Assembly: GCA_029339505.1 (NCBI GenBank) | Contig: JAQISU010000119.1 | Location: forward strand, 1,926,501-1,990,500 | Length of the DNA stretch: 64,000 nt | DNA from: Unio delphinus | Taxonomy: Eukaryota > Mollusca > Bivalvia > Unionida > Unionidae | Direction of reading: 5' to 3' | In this document: positions 36,701 through 48,518 of the stretch, in pieces | Position numbering within the stretch: position 1 is the first letter of the stretch | Layout: the number at the start of each line of letters is the position of its first letter | Made by a program: the position numbers and the translations under genes | The notes under the pieces: generated by a model | Told to the model about the DNA's origin: nothing | Seen by the model: only the letters and a program-made list of their open reading frames with translations | The model's database searches: none

Positions 36701-37133
36701 CAAGATAAGCTCTCTCGTAATATGGTTTGTCAATCAAAGTCAGTGTTCCTGGTTTGGAATTCTGACTCGCAGTGACAACTATTTTTTTATCATTTAAGAT
36801 GGGTTCAAATTTGTCGTGTATAATCCTAGTTGTTGTTTTTGAACGGATAATAAATTTCACTCTAAAAAAATACCTTCTATGGTCAAGATGCGAGATTATC
36901 ACTGCTGCTCTTTGGTCGTTCATGGTAGCATCAACACCACCATCAATTCGAAATGTTGACCAACAGTAAGACACACCCTCGCGCTTAAATTAATAAAATG
37001 CATCATGGATTTTATCTATCATACTTCTATCATTTATTAGACCCTGATCTGCTACATCTAAGGATACTCTATTAAGATTGAATATAGCAGGTTTCCTCGG
37101 TTCGATTTTCGATAATCTCTCGAACTCCTCCAT
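33717..37133 (-). pseudogene. PolB-SF1 helicase-HNH replication protein, broken (element B)
   Basis: The start is MEEFERLSKIEPRK at 37133, with only one copy of the N-terminal repeat. Recognisable parts are DMVACYPG (motif A, about 35915), the helicase P-loop changed to GCSRSGKTT (about 34930), GDHGQPPPF (about 34630), and CxxC remnants of the HNH near 33730-33870. Many stops and indels are present, plus a small unrelated insertion near 36290-36320. Confidence 0.85.
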
Positions 37134-37176
37134 ATTATAATTAAAACAAGTATTTAAATAAAGAATTTTTAAATAA
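37134..37176. promoter_or_regulatory. Bidirectional promoter (element B)
   Basis: Contains AAACAAGTATTTAAAT at 37144-37159, identical to the element A motif, between the divergent polymerase and Cys-rich genes. Confidence 0.45.
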
Positions 37177-37463
37177 TTAATCACTGTAAGTGCCTTATGA
37201 TAGGATCAGTAACCGTTTGTAATAAATCATGCAGAAATGAATTCTGTTTATATCATTCACAGAGAGTACGACGAGGGAGCTTACATCCACTTCCCTGCAT
37301 ACGATATGGGGTGGGTGTGAGAGGAAATTCGCAGCTGGTGATGGTAAGCGATACAGAGAAATAATCTCTTTTATGATAGACGAATTAAAAACTCTATCCC
37401 TGACTCTGTCAGCGTCCTTGACTCTGTCTGTGACAAAATCATAAGAACACCTCAGGACTAAAT
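37174..37463 (+). pseudogene. Cys-rich zinc-binding protein, broken (element B)
   Basis: The initiator ATG is lost (ATT AAT CAC TGT). Fragments such as IGSVTVCNKSCRNEFC and TPQD remain, but the central CxxC pairs are disrupted. Confidence 0.6.
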
Positions 37464-37532
37464 TAATAGATTCTCAATAAGTAATAATTCAAACATATAA
37501 TTAATTAGACAAAAAAATATATATGTATATAA

Positions 37533-38024
37533 ATGAGTCAAAAATTTCAAGGACATCCCGTGATTATCGATTATGAAGCATCTCGTGATGGTGTAGTTAG
37601 ACACCTCAGACTGAAGAAACTAGTAGAGGCGGACAATGGCAATTGGTATCTCAAATTTACTGCTGGAGGAAAAAGTCATTTTAATCACAAATTCGTATAA
37701 TAGTATTTCCTCGAGGTGATCAAAGATGGGTTTGTAATTGATCATATTGATTCCAATCCTTGGAATAATTCTATAGCTAATCTTCAAGCTATCACTCAGA
37801 GTGAAAATACCAAACGCGGACTAACTGGAAATTACCCGCAAAATGCGAGACTTGTCAAGTCTCTTAATACAGAAACTTACGAAGAAAGAATATTTGAATC
37901 ATTGAATGCAGTTGGAAAATATTTTGATATTTGCATGCCTTCGGTTCGACGCGTTGCAGAACGAATCTGTAATTCTGCTTTTTCAAAGCGTTTTAAGAGC
38001 AGAATTCAATTTACATACATTTAA
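37533..38024 (+). pseudogene. NUMOD4/HNH/NUMOD1 endonuclease-like gene, broken (element B)
   Basis: Starts MSQKFQGHPVIIDYEAS. The HNH core (VIDHIDSNPWNNS.ANLQAIT) and the C-terminal NUMOD1-like part (SLNAVGKYFDICMPSV) are clear. A stop at about 37698 and a frameshift near 37715 split it. Confidence 0.78.
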
Positions 38025-38756
38025 ATTCCTTTTTATACTATGTGTAGGGGGAATAACTCGTGTAGGCCTATGTGTGTGTGATAGAATTACTGTCCTTGGA
38101 CGGGATTTTTGATGAATATAAATAGATATGATTCCTGGTCTGACTGAATTGCTTTTTGTGTTGGTTTGACTAGAAATTTTTAATTTCGTCTATGATTTTT
38201 AACTACAAATATATTCCTGTAAAATGTACGATTTCCATTACGCTTTTAATTCTTTAAATCCTTCACGTGATACACTTTTTTTATTTACCTGTAGATTTCG
38301 ATATTTAGCATAATCCGTACGCGGCTGGATCTCGTCCCGAGGCCAAGCATTCGAATCTCGTGGTAGGCATTATTGTCGACGGTACCGTTCGCACCAACCC
38401 AAAGGGTATTTCATGTACATCTCCTATCACGTCAAATACGTGATGGTGTGATTTTGCACCCCCAGGAATTTGATTCATGGGTGGGAGGTGTACAACAAAT
38501 ATATACAACACTCTAACATTTCGTTTCGCTTAGAAAAAATGTCTATGGTGCCCTAGAAATAAATAGTAGCGTGGATGCAAACAGCTCTATGTCACACTAG
38601 GGTAACCCCACAAGACAGTTCAGAAAGAACTGTGGCCAAAAGAAACGGTCGTAGAGTCAAAGAAAAACAAATCTCAAAGAGAAAATTTCAAAGACAAAAG
38701 ACCTTATGAAAGACACAAAGGCCATTATAGCTAATGTTTATTTTTTTGTATTTATA
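38025..38756. other. Unrelated insertion in element B
   Basis: No counterpart in A or C. Around 38310-38380 the sequence GCATTCGAATCTCG resembles an RNA polymerase III B-box, so a tRNA-derived SINE is possible, but no clear A-box or tail was found. No gene supported. Confidence 0.35.
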
Positions 38757-38758
38757 TA

Positions 38759-38794
<36 letters not shown>

Positions 38795-38813
38795 TATTAG
38801 ATATATAAATTTA

Positions 38814-38867
<54 letters not shown>
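38757..38867. repeat. (TA)n microsatellite inside element B
   Basis: Two TA tracts interrupted by CATATTAGATATATAAATTTAG. It lies immediately before the ATG of the next gene. Confidence 0.95.
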
Positions 38868-38869
<2 letters not shown>

Positions 38870-38873
38870 TATA

Positions 38874-39178
38874 ATGAATTTCGAAAATATAAATGACATA
38901 ATAAATGAAATTTCAAATTTAAAAAATCAAACATACAATTATCAAATAAATTAGATTGTAATCAGATTCTCCCTGATTTTCAAGTTCTCGATGATAATGC
39001 TCAGAATAATAAATACGTCCTTCCAAGCCAATATGCGTTAATCAAAATGATTCAGCATGCCCTAAATGAATCTCTGGCATATTGCAATGATGTAAATAAA
39101 TTCATTACGTTATTTACAGCAGTCGAAAAAATCAGAGCTGAACGCGCCAAAAATACCAGGTCAAACGTACAATAAATT
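38874..39178 (+). pseudogene. Conserved unknown protein, broken (element B)
   Basis: Starts MNFENINDIINEISNLKNQ, corresponding to the 110-117 aa proteins at 15143 and 55423. A frameshift near 38945 moves the remainder (NKYVLPSQYALIKMIQ) to another frame. Confidence 0.65.
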
Positions 39179-39569
39179 CCAGAATTAAGATGATAAAAGA
39201 TATCATTGAGCAGAACAATACACTTGAAAAAATTGTGAATGATGAAAAGAAAACGCAAAGCACATCACTGTTCCAACGTAGTAACATAACACATCCAAAC
39301 ACAAGCAAGTACAAGATCTAATACTACTATGTTGTACTACATGTACACTAAAACAAGACAGGTATGGGTTTGCTCACACGGAACGAATTTGTATGGGTTG
39401 AAATTCTATATCCAGAGACAAAATCTCCTACGCGAACAGGTATGATCATTGTTATTTTTTTTTGTGTCACCAGGAACAAATCAATGAACACGTAAGTAAT
39501 TGAAAACATGTCGGGGGGGGGGGGAGGGGGTAACTGTTTAGGATTTAAATCATATCTTGTAAATTTATA
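39179..39569. other. Intergenic region of element B
   Basis: Holds the decayed tail of the preceding gene and a poly-G tract near 39515-39530. No stem-loop like those of A and C was recognised. Confidence 0.4.
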
Positions 39570-40606
39570 ATGATTGGAGAATCTTTAACAACTAGATTGG
39601 CTCGCGAGCGACTGCAGGCAATAAAGAAATTTTTACCCGTACAGGACTCTGTCAGAAATAAATTGCAAGCGCTTCAAGAATTTCAAACTGCTTTACAACA
39701 GGCACTGAACAATTATTTAAACCGATACGGCTACTGCAATAGTTGTTACTGCTACTGGGAAAGCTGTTACTGCTGCTGAAAAACATATATTACCAGTACT
39801 TGAAAATATATCAAGGGAAACTGAACAAACACAATAATCTTTAAAAGTTCTTCCTGGTGATATAATAGCTGCTACACAACCTGAACAAGAACAAGAAGGT
39901 GAAGAACAAGAACAAGAAGGTGATGTTGAGAACAGGAACAAGAAGGTGATTTTGTTTTCATGGATAAATTTACAGAAGGGGTTAAAAAGAAAAAAATAGA
40001 AAAATTTCAATTATTAAAACCCACCAATTATCAAAAATTTGGTGATTTTGCTGCCCAAAGCTATCATTCAAGAAGGGACATTTTAAAAAACGAGTATAAA
40101 CAAAATAGAATAAAGCGCGATGACTGGGTTGATTGGTTATATAAAATAAAAAATGGGATTGGTCGTTTAAATAAAGTGGAGTTGGGGTATAAAGAATTTA
40201 AAAGAAGAATTACTGCTTATGATATACAACAAAAATACAACAACAAATAGACAAACGTCAAAAACAAAGAGAAGAACGACAACAACAGAGAGAAGAACGA
40301 CAAAAGCAGCTCAAAGAACAACGTCAAGCACGGATACAAAAAAGAAAACAATCACCATCTGATCGAGAAGAAGATGCAACTGGTAAGGGATATCATGGTA
40401 GTTGTCTTGTTCGTCGTCCTAATAATATTCTTGGGGACAAATCACGATTAGAAATTCTCCTTGGGGGAACGAGCTGGAAATAACTCACCAGACATAATTA
40501 ATGAAGCAGGTGATATCTGCAGACGACCAATTGAATGTGCATTATGGATATTGGTGTATATCGAGAGTTTATTGAAGAACTCGCGGTCGGTTACCATTGT
40601 GATTGA
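39570..40606 (+). pseudogene. Conserved structural-block protein, broken (element B)
   Basis: Starts MIGESLTTRLARERLQAIKK. Frameshifts split it near 39720 and 39960, with further damage from 40247. The FGDFAAQSYHSRRDILK block and SPDIINEAGDIC remnants identify it as the orthologue of 15927-16895. Confidence 0.78.
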
Positions 40607-40656
40607 ATCATTGATGACATTTTGTCATGCGATTAGATAAATATCATTTTAAATAG

Positions 40657-41100
40657 ATGATCATACACTACAACCACAACAAATTAAAAATCACCTACGT
40701 AGTAAATTCACGATTGCTTGTTTATAGGGCGTATTATGGAGATGGTCTCGGTAATGTCGTTGATGGGTTATTCGTAAGAATGGCTCCAAAAATAGCACCA
40801 ATCGCAAAACAGTTATCGTTGAAAGCTATTGATGTTATTCGTGATAAGGGTATCAGCGCTGTTGGTGATGTTGCTGGTAAGGCATTTTCCGCAGCCAAAG
40901 AAAATCTATTAGCGTTAATTCGACGACGACAGAAACCACTAATGACAAACATCACTAGGAAACCTACCATCTACGGAGATTATGTCTGCGTGTTTTAGCA
41001 AAAAAAATAAACAACGCAGTGAATCGAAAAAAACGTTTCTCTGAACGACACTCAGGGAAATATTACTGCAAATATGATAGCGGGAAGTGAAATGACAAAG
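40657..41100 (+). pseudogene. Small basic virion-like protein, broken (element B)
   Basis: MIIHYNHNKLK start and YRAYYGDGLGNVVDG core are open to 40998. The C-terminal tail (NITANMIAGSE) is out of frame. It keeps more of the C-terminal half than A does. Confidence 0.72.
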
Positions 41101-41140
41101 TCATCGAGATCGCGATTTAGATCAAGAAATATATAATAAA

Positions 41141-42575
41141 ATGGTCAAATCGTCACCTGATACAGCTTTGATATGGACGGCCCAGCGCGCAAGGATGATT
41201 ATGTACGCGATTATCTATATTATTCCTATAATGCAATACAACCAAATAGTCAATCAAGAATCGAACTTCAGGTCCAGGATAAAAGCAAATACTTTCTACT
41301 CGCTGAAGCATTTATTGAAGTGGAAGGGGAACTTGTAATAGCTGCTGATACTCCTGCTGTACCAGCACCATATGACGCAAATCTCCGAGTGGGCTTTGTC
41401 AATAATTGTATTATGGCATTATTTAAGAATGATATATATATGACTGATGGAAGAGAGATTGAATATATATGATGTTGATGTTCTCACAACAATAGTGGGG
41501 TTAGCAAGATATTCTGATGATTATACAAGGTCAGCAGGTCCATCTATGATGCTTGCGAAGGATATTAATGATCATGCTGAACATAACCGTCTGTTAAATT
41601 ACGGACACCACAAGATACTGCTGATGAACAACCAGCTAATTCTAATGAACATCAAGCTAGATCGGCGCTGTCTTTGATATTATAAAAGTTACCACCAATT
41701 ACAACCTAGGTTTTGCAACACGCGTATCAATTTTGCATGGACAGCGCAGATTATTTTCATGCACGATTCCACTATCTCATATTTTCGGATTTTGCAGAAA
41801 TGTTAGAAACGTTATCTTTCGAGCGAAACATACAGTAGTACTCGTGCGAAGAAGTGATGATAATAATGCAATCTGGCGTGGTGTTGGTGTTGCTGATGCT
41901 GGTAAAGTAAATATAACAAAACGCTCATTGTGGATGCCTGTAATGACTTCATCAATCACCGCAGAGGAAAAATTACTATCATTTATGGACACAGGTGGTA
42001 AATCATTACTGTTATGGCTTACAATGACCACGGGTACTATGGAGTCTTCTGTAAATGGTATATTTACATTTCACCTGGCATCAAAACAAGGAGTTTCTGC
42101 GCCACAGCATATACTTATTGCGTTACAGGATAAGGTGCGATTAAATTCACAAACACGCAGCCATAGGATATTTGATCAACTCGGTGTTAATGAAGTCTCG
42201 CTGAGGATAATCGGCCAACAAGAACCATCAGAGGATATTTTACTTAACTACGATCAAAACCAAATAGCACACGCGTATCACCGTTTGCTGACATTTATGG
42301 GACGTGATAATAATGTAGATAATGGTCTGCAAATATCACAGTTAGATTTTAGAAAACTATAATCCGATTTATTACTTATCGTTGGAACATCTTGATTTAA
42401 CCAGACAGTCCGTCATTGACATACATTTCCGAGCTCGTGTAACCGCTCCTCCTGCTCGTGGTTACAAAGCAGTTGCTGTCATTCTCTAGACAAATCAATG
42501 CTACTCAAAGGTGTTGGTTAACGGATGAGAGTAGTTGATGCACCAGTGGAAAATATGCAGACAATTAGATCAATC
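41141..42575 (+). pseudogene. Major capsid protein (double jelly roll), broken (element B)
   Basis: Keeps RKDDYVRDYLYYSYNA, IPLSHIFGFCRNVRNVIF and YLSLEHLDLTRQSV. Frameshifts occur near 41165, 41465 and 41620-41680, with a stop at about 42361. It aligns along its whole length with the intact C copy. Confidence 0.9.
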
Positions 42576-42589
42576 TCATATTAAATAAA

Positions 42590-43105
42590 ATGTCATATAG
42601 TCATGTTAATGTCACTCTGACTCCTGGAAAGATTAAAAAGTTGCAACCGGATTCAGCTAAAATCTTGAACTACGATATCGCTAAAATACAATTAGATGTC
42701 TGGTGGTCAGAATAAACTATCATTGACAGCTCGTCAGATTAAACATTTCATTGATAGTTTCAAAAATAAAAAAGGTGTTCAGGTCACTCTCTCACTCTGC
42801 ATTCGCGATCAAAAACATGATAAAATAAGGTGGTATATTTACCAGCACTAATTGCAGCTGCGGCCCCAGCAGTGGCGAAAGCTGCCGTGTTAGGAGCTGT
42901 TGGTACCGCGGCAGGGAAGGCACTAAAGAAAGCGACTGGGCGAGGATACAAAAAAAGGAAAAGGTCTAAGACTACCAGGAACTCCGCATTCATGGTACAG
43001 CGGAAACGGCCTAAAAATACCAGGGACAACTTAACTCTAATATCGCAGATATCGCCGATGTCAAATTTTGATTTACTCGATGCTGCTAAAAACAAGCGAT
43101 AAAAA
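42590..43105 (+). pseudogene. Ala-rich core/pVI-like protein, broken (element B)
   Basis: MSYSHVNVTLTPGKIKK start. Indels occur near 42675 and 42830, then the Ala-rich segment PALIAAAAPAVAKAAVLGA and a Lys/Arg stretch. As in A, the continuous frame after the basic run is the one leading toward the protease N-terminus; the alternate frame reads GLRLPGTPHSWYSG. Confidence 0.75.
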
Positions 43106-43466
43106 ACTTTAGAGGTGTTTGTATGCGAGATCAATTACCACCACAGCCATACAGTGTTGAAACTGATATCATGAATCTCGATAAAAGCACCGGACCTGGA
43201 ACTCACTGGGTTGCATACGCGATTGATCCCCGTGCAATTGTTTATTTCGATTGATATGGGTTAGCGCCGCCTAAAGAATTCATGCATTATATACATCAAT
43301 TAAACTTCCCTCGTTGATATTCCACGCTACCAACACAGAAAATGACCGACCCACCAATATGCTGCCTAGAAGTATTAAATGTACTCGACGCGTTATCATC
43401 ATCAACTAAACCACCCCATTAAACCGTACACGAATATACGAGTAATCGCTTTTTAGAGAGATCATA
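43058..43466 (+). pseudogene. Adenain-type maturation protease, broken (element B)
   Basis: GTHWVAYAIDPR (His) is kept. The catalytic-Asp region reads YFD followed by a stop, and the Cys region DPPICCLEVLN is present. At least three stops are present. Confidence 0.8.
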
Positions 43467-43473
43467 AAATATA

Positions 43474-44487
43474 ATGATTGATATTTGGGGAAGATCTCTC
43501 TCAAGTCTGAAAAAATCCACCACATAAATATCTGCAACCAAGGATGTAAAAAATATAATCGAAGATGAAATATCAGAGATATTAAGCTTCGCATGTGTGG
43601 ATCAAAATGAAATAATCGTATTTCAAGATCGTCAGGGTAAATTGAAAACGACTATTGTTTCCCTGGATGATATTTTGGTCAAAAACCGCGACGCAGCTGA
43701 AAATACTATCGCGTTTTTTCCGACCAGAGTAAGCTCAAACCGGGTGTATTTGTTTCAACTATCTCAGATAAATTATCATTACTCGATATCAATTATATAT
43801 CCTCGGCGAATTCATTTAAATCACTCAATGATAAGTACGACGACCATATGACAAAATTTGATCAATTTACAGAGTTACAAAGAAATTTAATTGATAAAAT
43901 TGACGCACCGATATTAAATTTCTTTGGAAATCCACCAGTGACCACACCGAAACTCAAAGCTATAAAAACCGCTATCATAGAATTAGCAGTACTACAATCT
44001 AAATATGAAGATCATGTTGAGCAATTTTCAACTTGAGAAATTCTTTGGGGGAGTCTCATTAGATAAACTCGACATAAAATTTTCAGATATTAGAAAACCC
44101 ATCAAAGTGATCAAGAAGACTCACGAGGCCATCAAAGATGATTTTCCTGCGATGATAATCCGATTAGATAAAATCAACATTCCTCATGAGAAAAATATAA
44201 ACTCTGCATACATGATTCAACACGGATCATTTGCGTGGACCCCACAGACTAACATATTAAATATCGTAGCTACCGTCAATGATATTTATCGATTAACACT
44301 AGTATCACCGACTCAATTTAATATTTCATCGACGACTTCAACCGGGGTCAACAATATGATATCAACGCTCATCGACAAGGGAATAACTGAGCGATTCACG
44401 ATAACAGCCACTGATAATACACTAGCTAGAATATCAATAACGTGGTATGTGGAATTTGTAGCGTATTTAAGGAAACAACTTAATTGA
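43474..44487 (+). pseudogene. Fibre-like protein, broken (element B)
   Basis: Starts MIDIWGRSLSSLKK. The VDQNEIIVFQDRQGKLK domain is followed by a short helical shaft and a C-terminal beta domain (YMIQHGSFAWTP to WYVEFVAYL). The shaft repeats expanded in A are absent. Stops at about 43526 and frameshifts near 43725, 43850 and 44033 break it. Confidence 0.7.
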
Positions 44488-44513
44488 AATTGCTCTGTTA
44501 TTGTAAATAAACA

Positions 44514-45039
44514 ATGTCGACGTCAATGGCAACATCGCAGCAATATCGCTATGATCAGGTAAGAGAATTTCAAACTAAACTGAAAACACTCACTGAAGAA
44601 TACCAAGCAAAGAAAAAAAATATCGGCGAAGGATTATCGTCGTTGACGTTACCGAGTACTCGGCATCAGGTGTAATTACCGGAGCTGGTATAATACCCTC
44701 TTCGGTAACAGTGATTGCCCCGATAGCTGTTCCAATTTGTATATCAGCGGCGACAACAATTGCGGGACTAATTTCAATAATAACAGAAAAATATCATCAT
44801 GTAGCCAGCGTAAACAACAAGACCACATATTCAAATTTTATACGGTGTCAAACGCGTACTCGCAATTATCCTCGATGATATCGTTGTACCTCGATGACAC
44901 ATTAATATCCGATAGTGAGTGTTCCGCGATGGTACGTGTTTACAATTCTATGATGTCAAAATTAGAAAAACAACACGAATATAATGGCAACATCGCAAGA
45001 ACTACTTCAAATTTCCTGGGTATAACACAAATGAACTAA
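44514..45039 (+). pseudogene. Two-helix membrane protein, broken (element B)
   Basis: MSTSMATSQQYRYDQVREF start, hydrophobic hairpin and SSCSQRKQQDH region are recognisable. Indels near 44620 and 44790 shift the frame. Confidence 0.7.
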
Positions 45040-45469
45040 AAAAATCTGTTAATTATCTTTTCTCGGAAAAGTTTTCTCTGATAATCACCGAATGGAAAAA
45101 AATAACACAACCACAAACAACCATCCTCAAATATAATAAATACCCAGACGGGGTGGGCGACATATTACTCCTCAAAATGTCAATATATCCTCGGTGATTG
45201 CAATAAATCTAGTATGTTATGCTATTGATGGAAGTTACCAAATAAATCTCGAAAGATCAAATCAAGCTCAGCAGGGATACATTTTATATTCATTTGCACC
45301 AAATTCTCCACCCGGATTTATAATAATTAAAGATCCAACTAATCCGGCCTATATGCGATGTCATAATGATTCATTAATGAGAATTAATTTTAAACTCACT
45401 GACCAGTCCAATAAATTGATTGACTTTAGAGGAGAGACTTTACAATTTAGTTTGTATGTAAAATCGTAA
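44983..45469 (+). pseudogene. Penton-like protein with large internal deletion (element B)
   Basis: The start MATSQELLQ is followed almost directly by sequence matching the distal third (YNKYPDG, then IDGSYQINLERSNQAQQGY). Roughly 280 codons are missing compared with A and C. The last 91 codons are open. Confidence 0.8.
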
Positions 45470-45482
45470 ACGATTTTCATCC

Positions 45483-45610
45483 TAAAAACGTTTACCATAA
45501 CACTGAAATAGTTTGTCTCCGTAACGACTTGACAGTTCGGTCTATTTACTATCTCTGGAGACTGTCTCCATAGCAGCTTTATTTTGTGAGAAACCATAAC
45601 CATTCATCAT
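45483..45610. other. Right boundary zone of element B
   Basis: After the penton-like stop only about 12 bp match element C. No AGCAGCAG TIR follows. A short 'tgaaatagttt...ggtct' motif occurs here and again at 45783-45862, on both sides of the TC tract. Confidence 0.4.
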
Positions 45611-45768
<158 letters not shown>

Positions 45769-45879
45769 CCTGAAATGGTTTAGGATTGAAATAGTTTTGG
45801 TTTGTCTGAAAAAGTTCGGTTTATTCACTGATTGTCTGAAATAGTTTCGGTCTGTTCAGCCTCGTTGATGCTCTTTAAT

Positions 45880-46443
45880 ATTCAGGTCCTGGTGAAGTAA
45901 ATGAAGGATTATTCAAGCTGTAAATTTGCTGATGTAGATAACATGTTTATTGTTGGCTTCTTAAAAGCAAATTGTGCTTATGATGGAAATACATTTCTGC
46001 ATGTCTGTTTTTTTAAATAACTAAAGCCTAAGAACAGTTAATTAAAATGTCAATTGTTACAAGCAAATTCTTTTTAAAATTAAATTACACACTATTTGTA
46101 AAACCATGCACATGTATACATTGCATGAAGCTTGTACACACAAAAGTTGTGTGAAACTATGCACGTGTATGACTGACATGAAGCTGGTACACACACAATT
46201 TGTGTGAAACCATGCAAATGTATGAATTACATGAAGCTGGTACACACAAAGCTTGTGTGAAACCATGCACATATATGACTTACATGAAGCTGGTACACAC
46301 ATAACTTGTGTGCAACCATGCACATGTATGACTTACATGAAGCTGGTACACAGAGCACTTGTGTAAAACCATGCACGTGTATAACTTGCATTAAGTTGGT
46401 AAACAAACTTCTGTGAAACCGTGCATATTTATTGCTTACATGG
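45880..46443. repeat. Host repeat with 53-bp minisatellite (copy 1)
   Basis: A unique lead (about 45880-46080, 'attcaggtcctg' onward) is followed by about 6.5 copies of a 53-bp unit, 'catgcacatgtatgacttac' plus 'atgaagctggtacacaca' and flanks, between about 46101 and 46443. The lead and degenerate units recur at 47158-47670. Confidence 0.8.
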
Positions 46444-47157
46444 CACATAGCGATGGACCTACCATTGATCATAATAAAACATTAATTGATAGCGATGAAA
46501 AACTAAGCACTCAAATTAAAAATCAAATGTTCAGTTAATCGGAAACAAAGATGCAAACATAAGGAAATAGTTTTTAGAAGCCGATTTGTCACTTAATTCG
46601 ACATTTTTGATAAGCCAACATTTTCTGAACAGGTGTAGATTTGTATTATGCCAAATGCTTTTGATAAATTTCTTTAGTTTCTTCGAGACATTTTTGAAAG
46701 AATTCAGATCTGGTAGACAGGTATTGATATATGGTAGTATATTGGGTACTAGACATGGAGGGAACTATAGATTATCAGTCATACTGGCTCATTGGTCTGA
46801 TATACACGGTAAGATTGCTGGTTGTAATACGATTGATTTGACCACATGGCCAGGTCAGATTGAGAAACTTTTGTTACACAATCTGTTTTTGGATGGGAAT
46901 TTGTTTTCATTTAATATCAAAAGTTATTTGGTTTACATTAAGCTGAGTCACGTTAAATATGTATGGGAAGCCAGTTGAAGTTTGGAGAAGTGATACATTT
47001 GAATGAGAAGGACCAGCAATATTTATACCTGTGCAAAGAATTAAGTCATTATGCATACCAGACAAGAGTTTACATTTTTCTTTTAATTGTGACCACATAA
47101 ACTGATAAATGTCATCTATAAAAGCATTGTGATGTGTATGACTAAACATGTAAGACT
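46444..47157. other. Host spacer, no gene seen
   Basis: A 130-codon open frame at 46586-46978 shows no recognisable domain and is not supported by any context. Confidence 0.4.
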
Positions 47158-47670
47158 AAATATTCAGGTCCTGATGAAGTATTATTGAGCTGTAAATTTG
47201 CTGATCTAGATAACATGCTTATTGTTGGCTTTTTAAAGGTAATTTGTGCTTCTGATGGAAATACATTTCCATATCTGACTTTTAAATAACAAAAGCCATT
47301 GAAGAGTTACTTTAAATGTTAATTGTTACAAGCAAGTTCTTCTCAAATTGAATAAAGCCAGTACACAGAACTTGTGTGAAGCCATGCACAAGTATGACGT
47401 ACTGTTTCATGAAGGTGGTATATAATGAATACAATTAAAATAATTTGTTCTCATCGACTGATTTAATTGATTATTGTTTATGTGAAATTGATTATCAGCT
47501 ATACAATTCAGACCGATTCACATCACTAATTTCACTGGTACACACAAAACTTGTGTGAATTCATGCATTTGTATAACTTAAATGAAGCTGGTAATGAAAA
47601 ACTTGTGGGAAACTATGCACATGATAACACACAAAATGTAATGAAACTGCATATGTATAACTTGCATGAA
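47158..47670. repeat. Host repeat, diverged copy 2
   Basis: About 180 bp (47161-47345) align with 45880-46075, with roughly 80-85 percent identity by eye. A few degenerate 53-bp units (47350-47400 and 47535-47670) follow. Confidence 0.7.
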
Positions 47671-48173
47671 CGAGGAAGACGTAAAGAACCATTATTGATA
47701 TTTAAACAATGGGGCTATATTGGAGATTATTATATATACAACTACCTTGGTTTCAGTACCATGCTACACTATATTTAAATATGTATGTAGCTCCATCGTT
47801 TGAATTTTATAATCAAGTTCATATAGTTTGTATTCCATAATTGTTATAAGGCACTGCTTATGTTGGAATATAAAATCCAAGAATCACAGAAATATTCTCT
47901 GAGTATAGTTTTCACAAAGCAAATGACTCATTCAGAATTTACAAAGAATAATTCATTGATTTCAAAAGATGGAATTGATTAATGTGTCATTGACTAGTTG
48001 TTAGATAATTTTGGCAATAAAGTTATTAATAAAATGTATTTCCCAAATCATTGCTTTTCTTTAATAGCTATTTAACCCTTTTGTTGTTCTTTTATAAATA
48101 TTGGCCACTATCATGTATAAACATATATGTTAACTGTACATTTTAATGTAATGATTGCAATAAATATTTTAAA
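47671..48173. other. Host spacer, no gene seen
   Basis: AT-rich with no recognisable feature up to the target duplication of element C. Confidence 0.5.
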
Positions 48174-48178
48174 CTATT
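48174..48178. repeat. Target-site duplication of element C, left copy
   Basis: CTATT abuts the terminal AGCAGCAG and is repeated at 63137-63141 after the right TIR. A sixth base does not match. Confidence 0.9.
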
Positions 48179-48518
48179 AGCAGCAGAAGGGGCGAATCAG
48201 ACAACATTTTTAGACAAGTTTTCACTGAAATCACGCTTAAAAACAATGAAACCAATGACATCAGGTCCAAAATGTGTGTGTGAATCTGATATCGTTTCAT
48301 GGATTAGGATCAAATCAAAAAAACAACATTTTCAATGAAATCAGGTCCAAAAAAAATCAATGAAATTAATGAAATCCTCCATCGATTTTTTGGGAAAAAG
48401 GGACTACAACGTCGTTGTCACTCACCCCCTCTGCTGCTAGAACTTTCAGTTCTGGTTAACAAAAATCATAAATGATTTCAACCGAATATTTGATCCAGTC
48501 CGATACGATATCGTGTTC
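48179..48518 (+). repeat. Element C left terminal inverted repeat
   Basis: 340 bp, matching the reverse complement of 62797-63136. Its outer 260 bp (48179-48438) begin and end with inverted copies of the terminal motif (arms 48179-48206 and 48411-48438). The interior is unrelated to that of element A. The innermost 41 bp lie within the ATPase gene. Confidence 0.93.

Larger units (their letters stand above)
32245..45482 (+). mobile_element. Element B: truncated, decayed Polinton-like copy
   Basis: Colinear with A and C from the zinc ribbon gene to the penton-like gene, but lacking the ATPase, the left TIR and any detectable right TIR. Homology starts at 'ataaattatggatctatatt' and fades about 12 bp after the penton-like stop. 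Almost every gene has stops or indels. Insertions include a TA microsatellite near 38757-38867 and about 850 bp of unrelated sequence before it. It is the oldest copy of the three. Confidence 0.9.

Noticed and set aside
38300..38520. tRNA gene or tRNA-derived SINE
   Set aside because: Only a B-box-like TTCGAATC is visible; no cloverleaf or A-box could be drawn, so it is not called as an RNA gene.
45483..45600. Right TIR of element B near 'tagcagc' at about 45571
   Set aside because: Only seven bases match the terminus, with no inverted partner on the left and no hairpin unit.
46057..46472. Repeat-rich reverse-strand ORFs
   Set aside because: They follow the 53-bp minisatellite period in whichever frame lacks stops; not genes.
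46586..46978. 130-codon forward ORF as a host gene
   Set aside because: No recognisable motif, no splice or promoter context, composition like the surrounding non-coding DNA.
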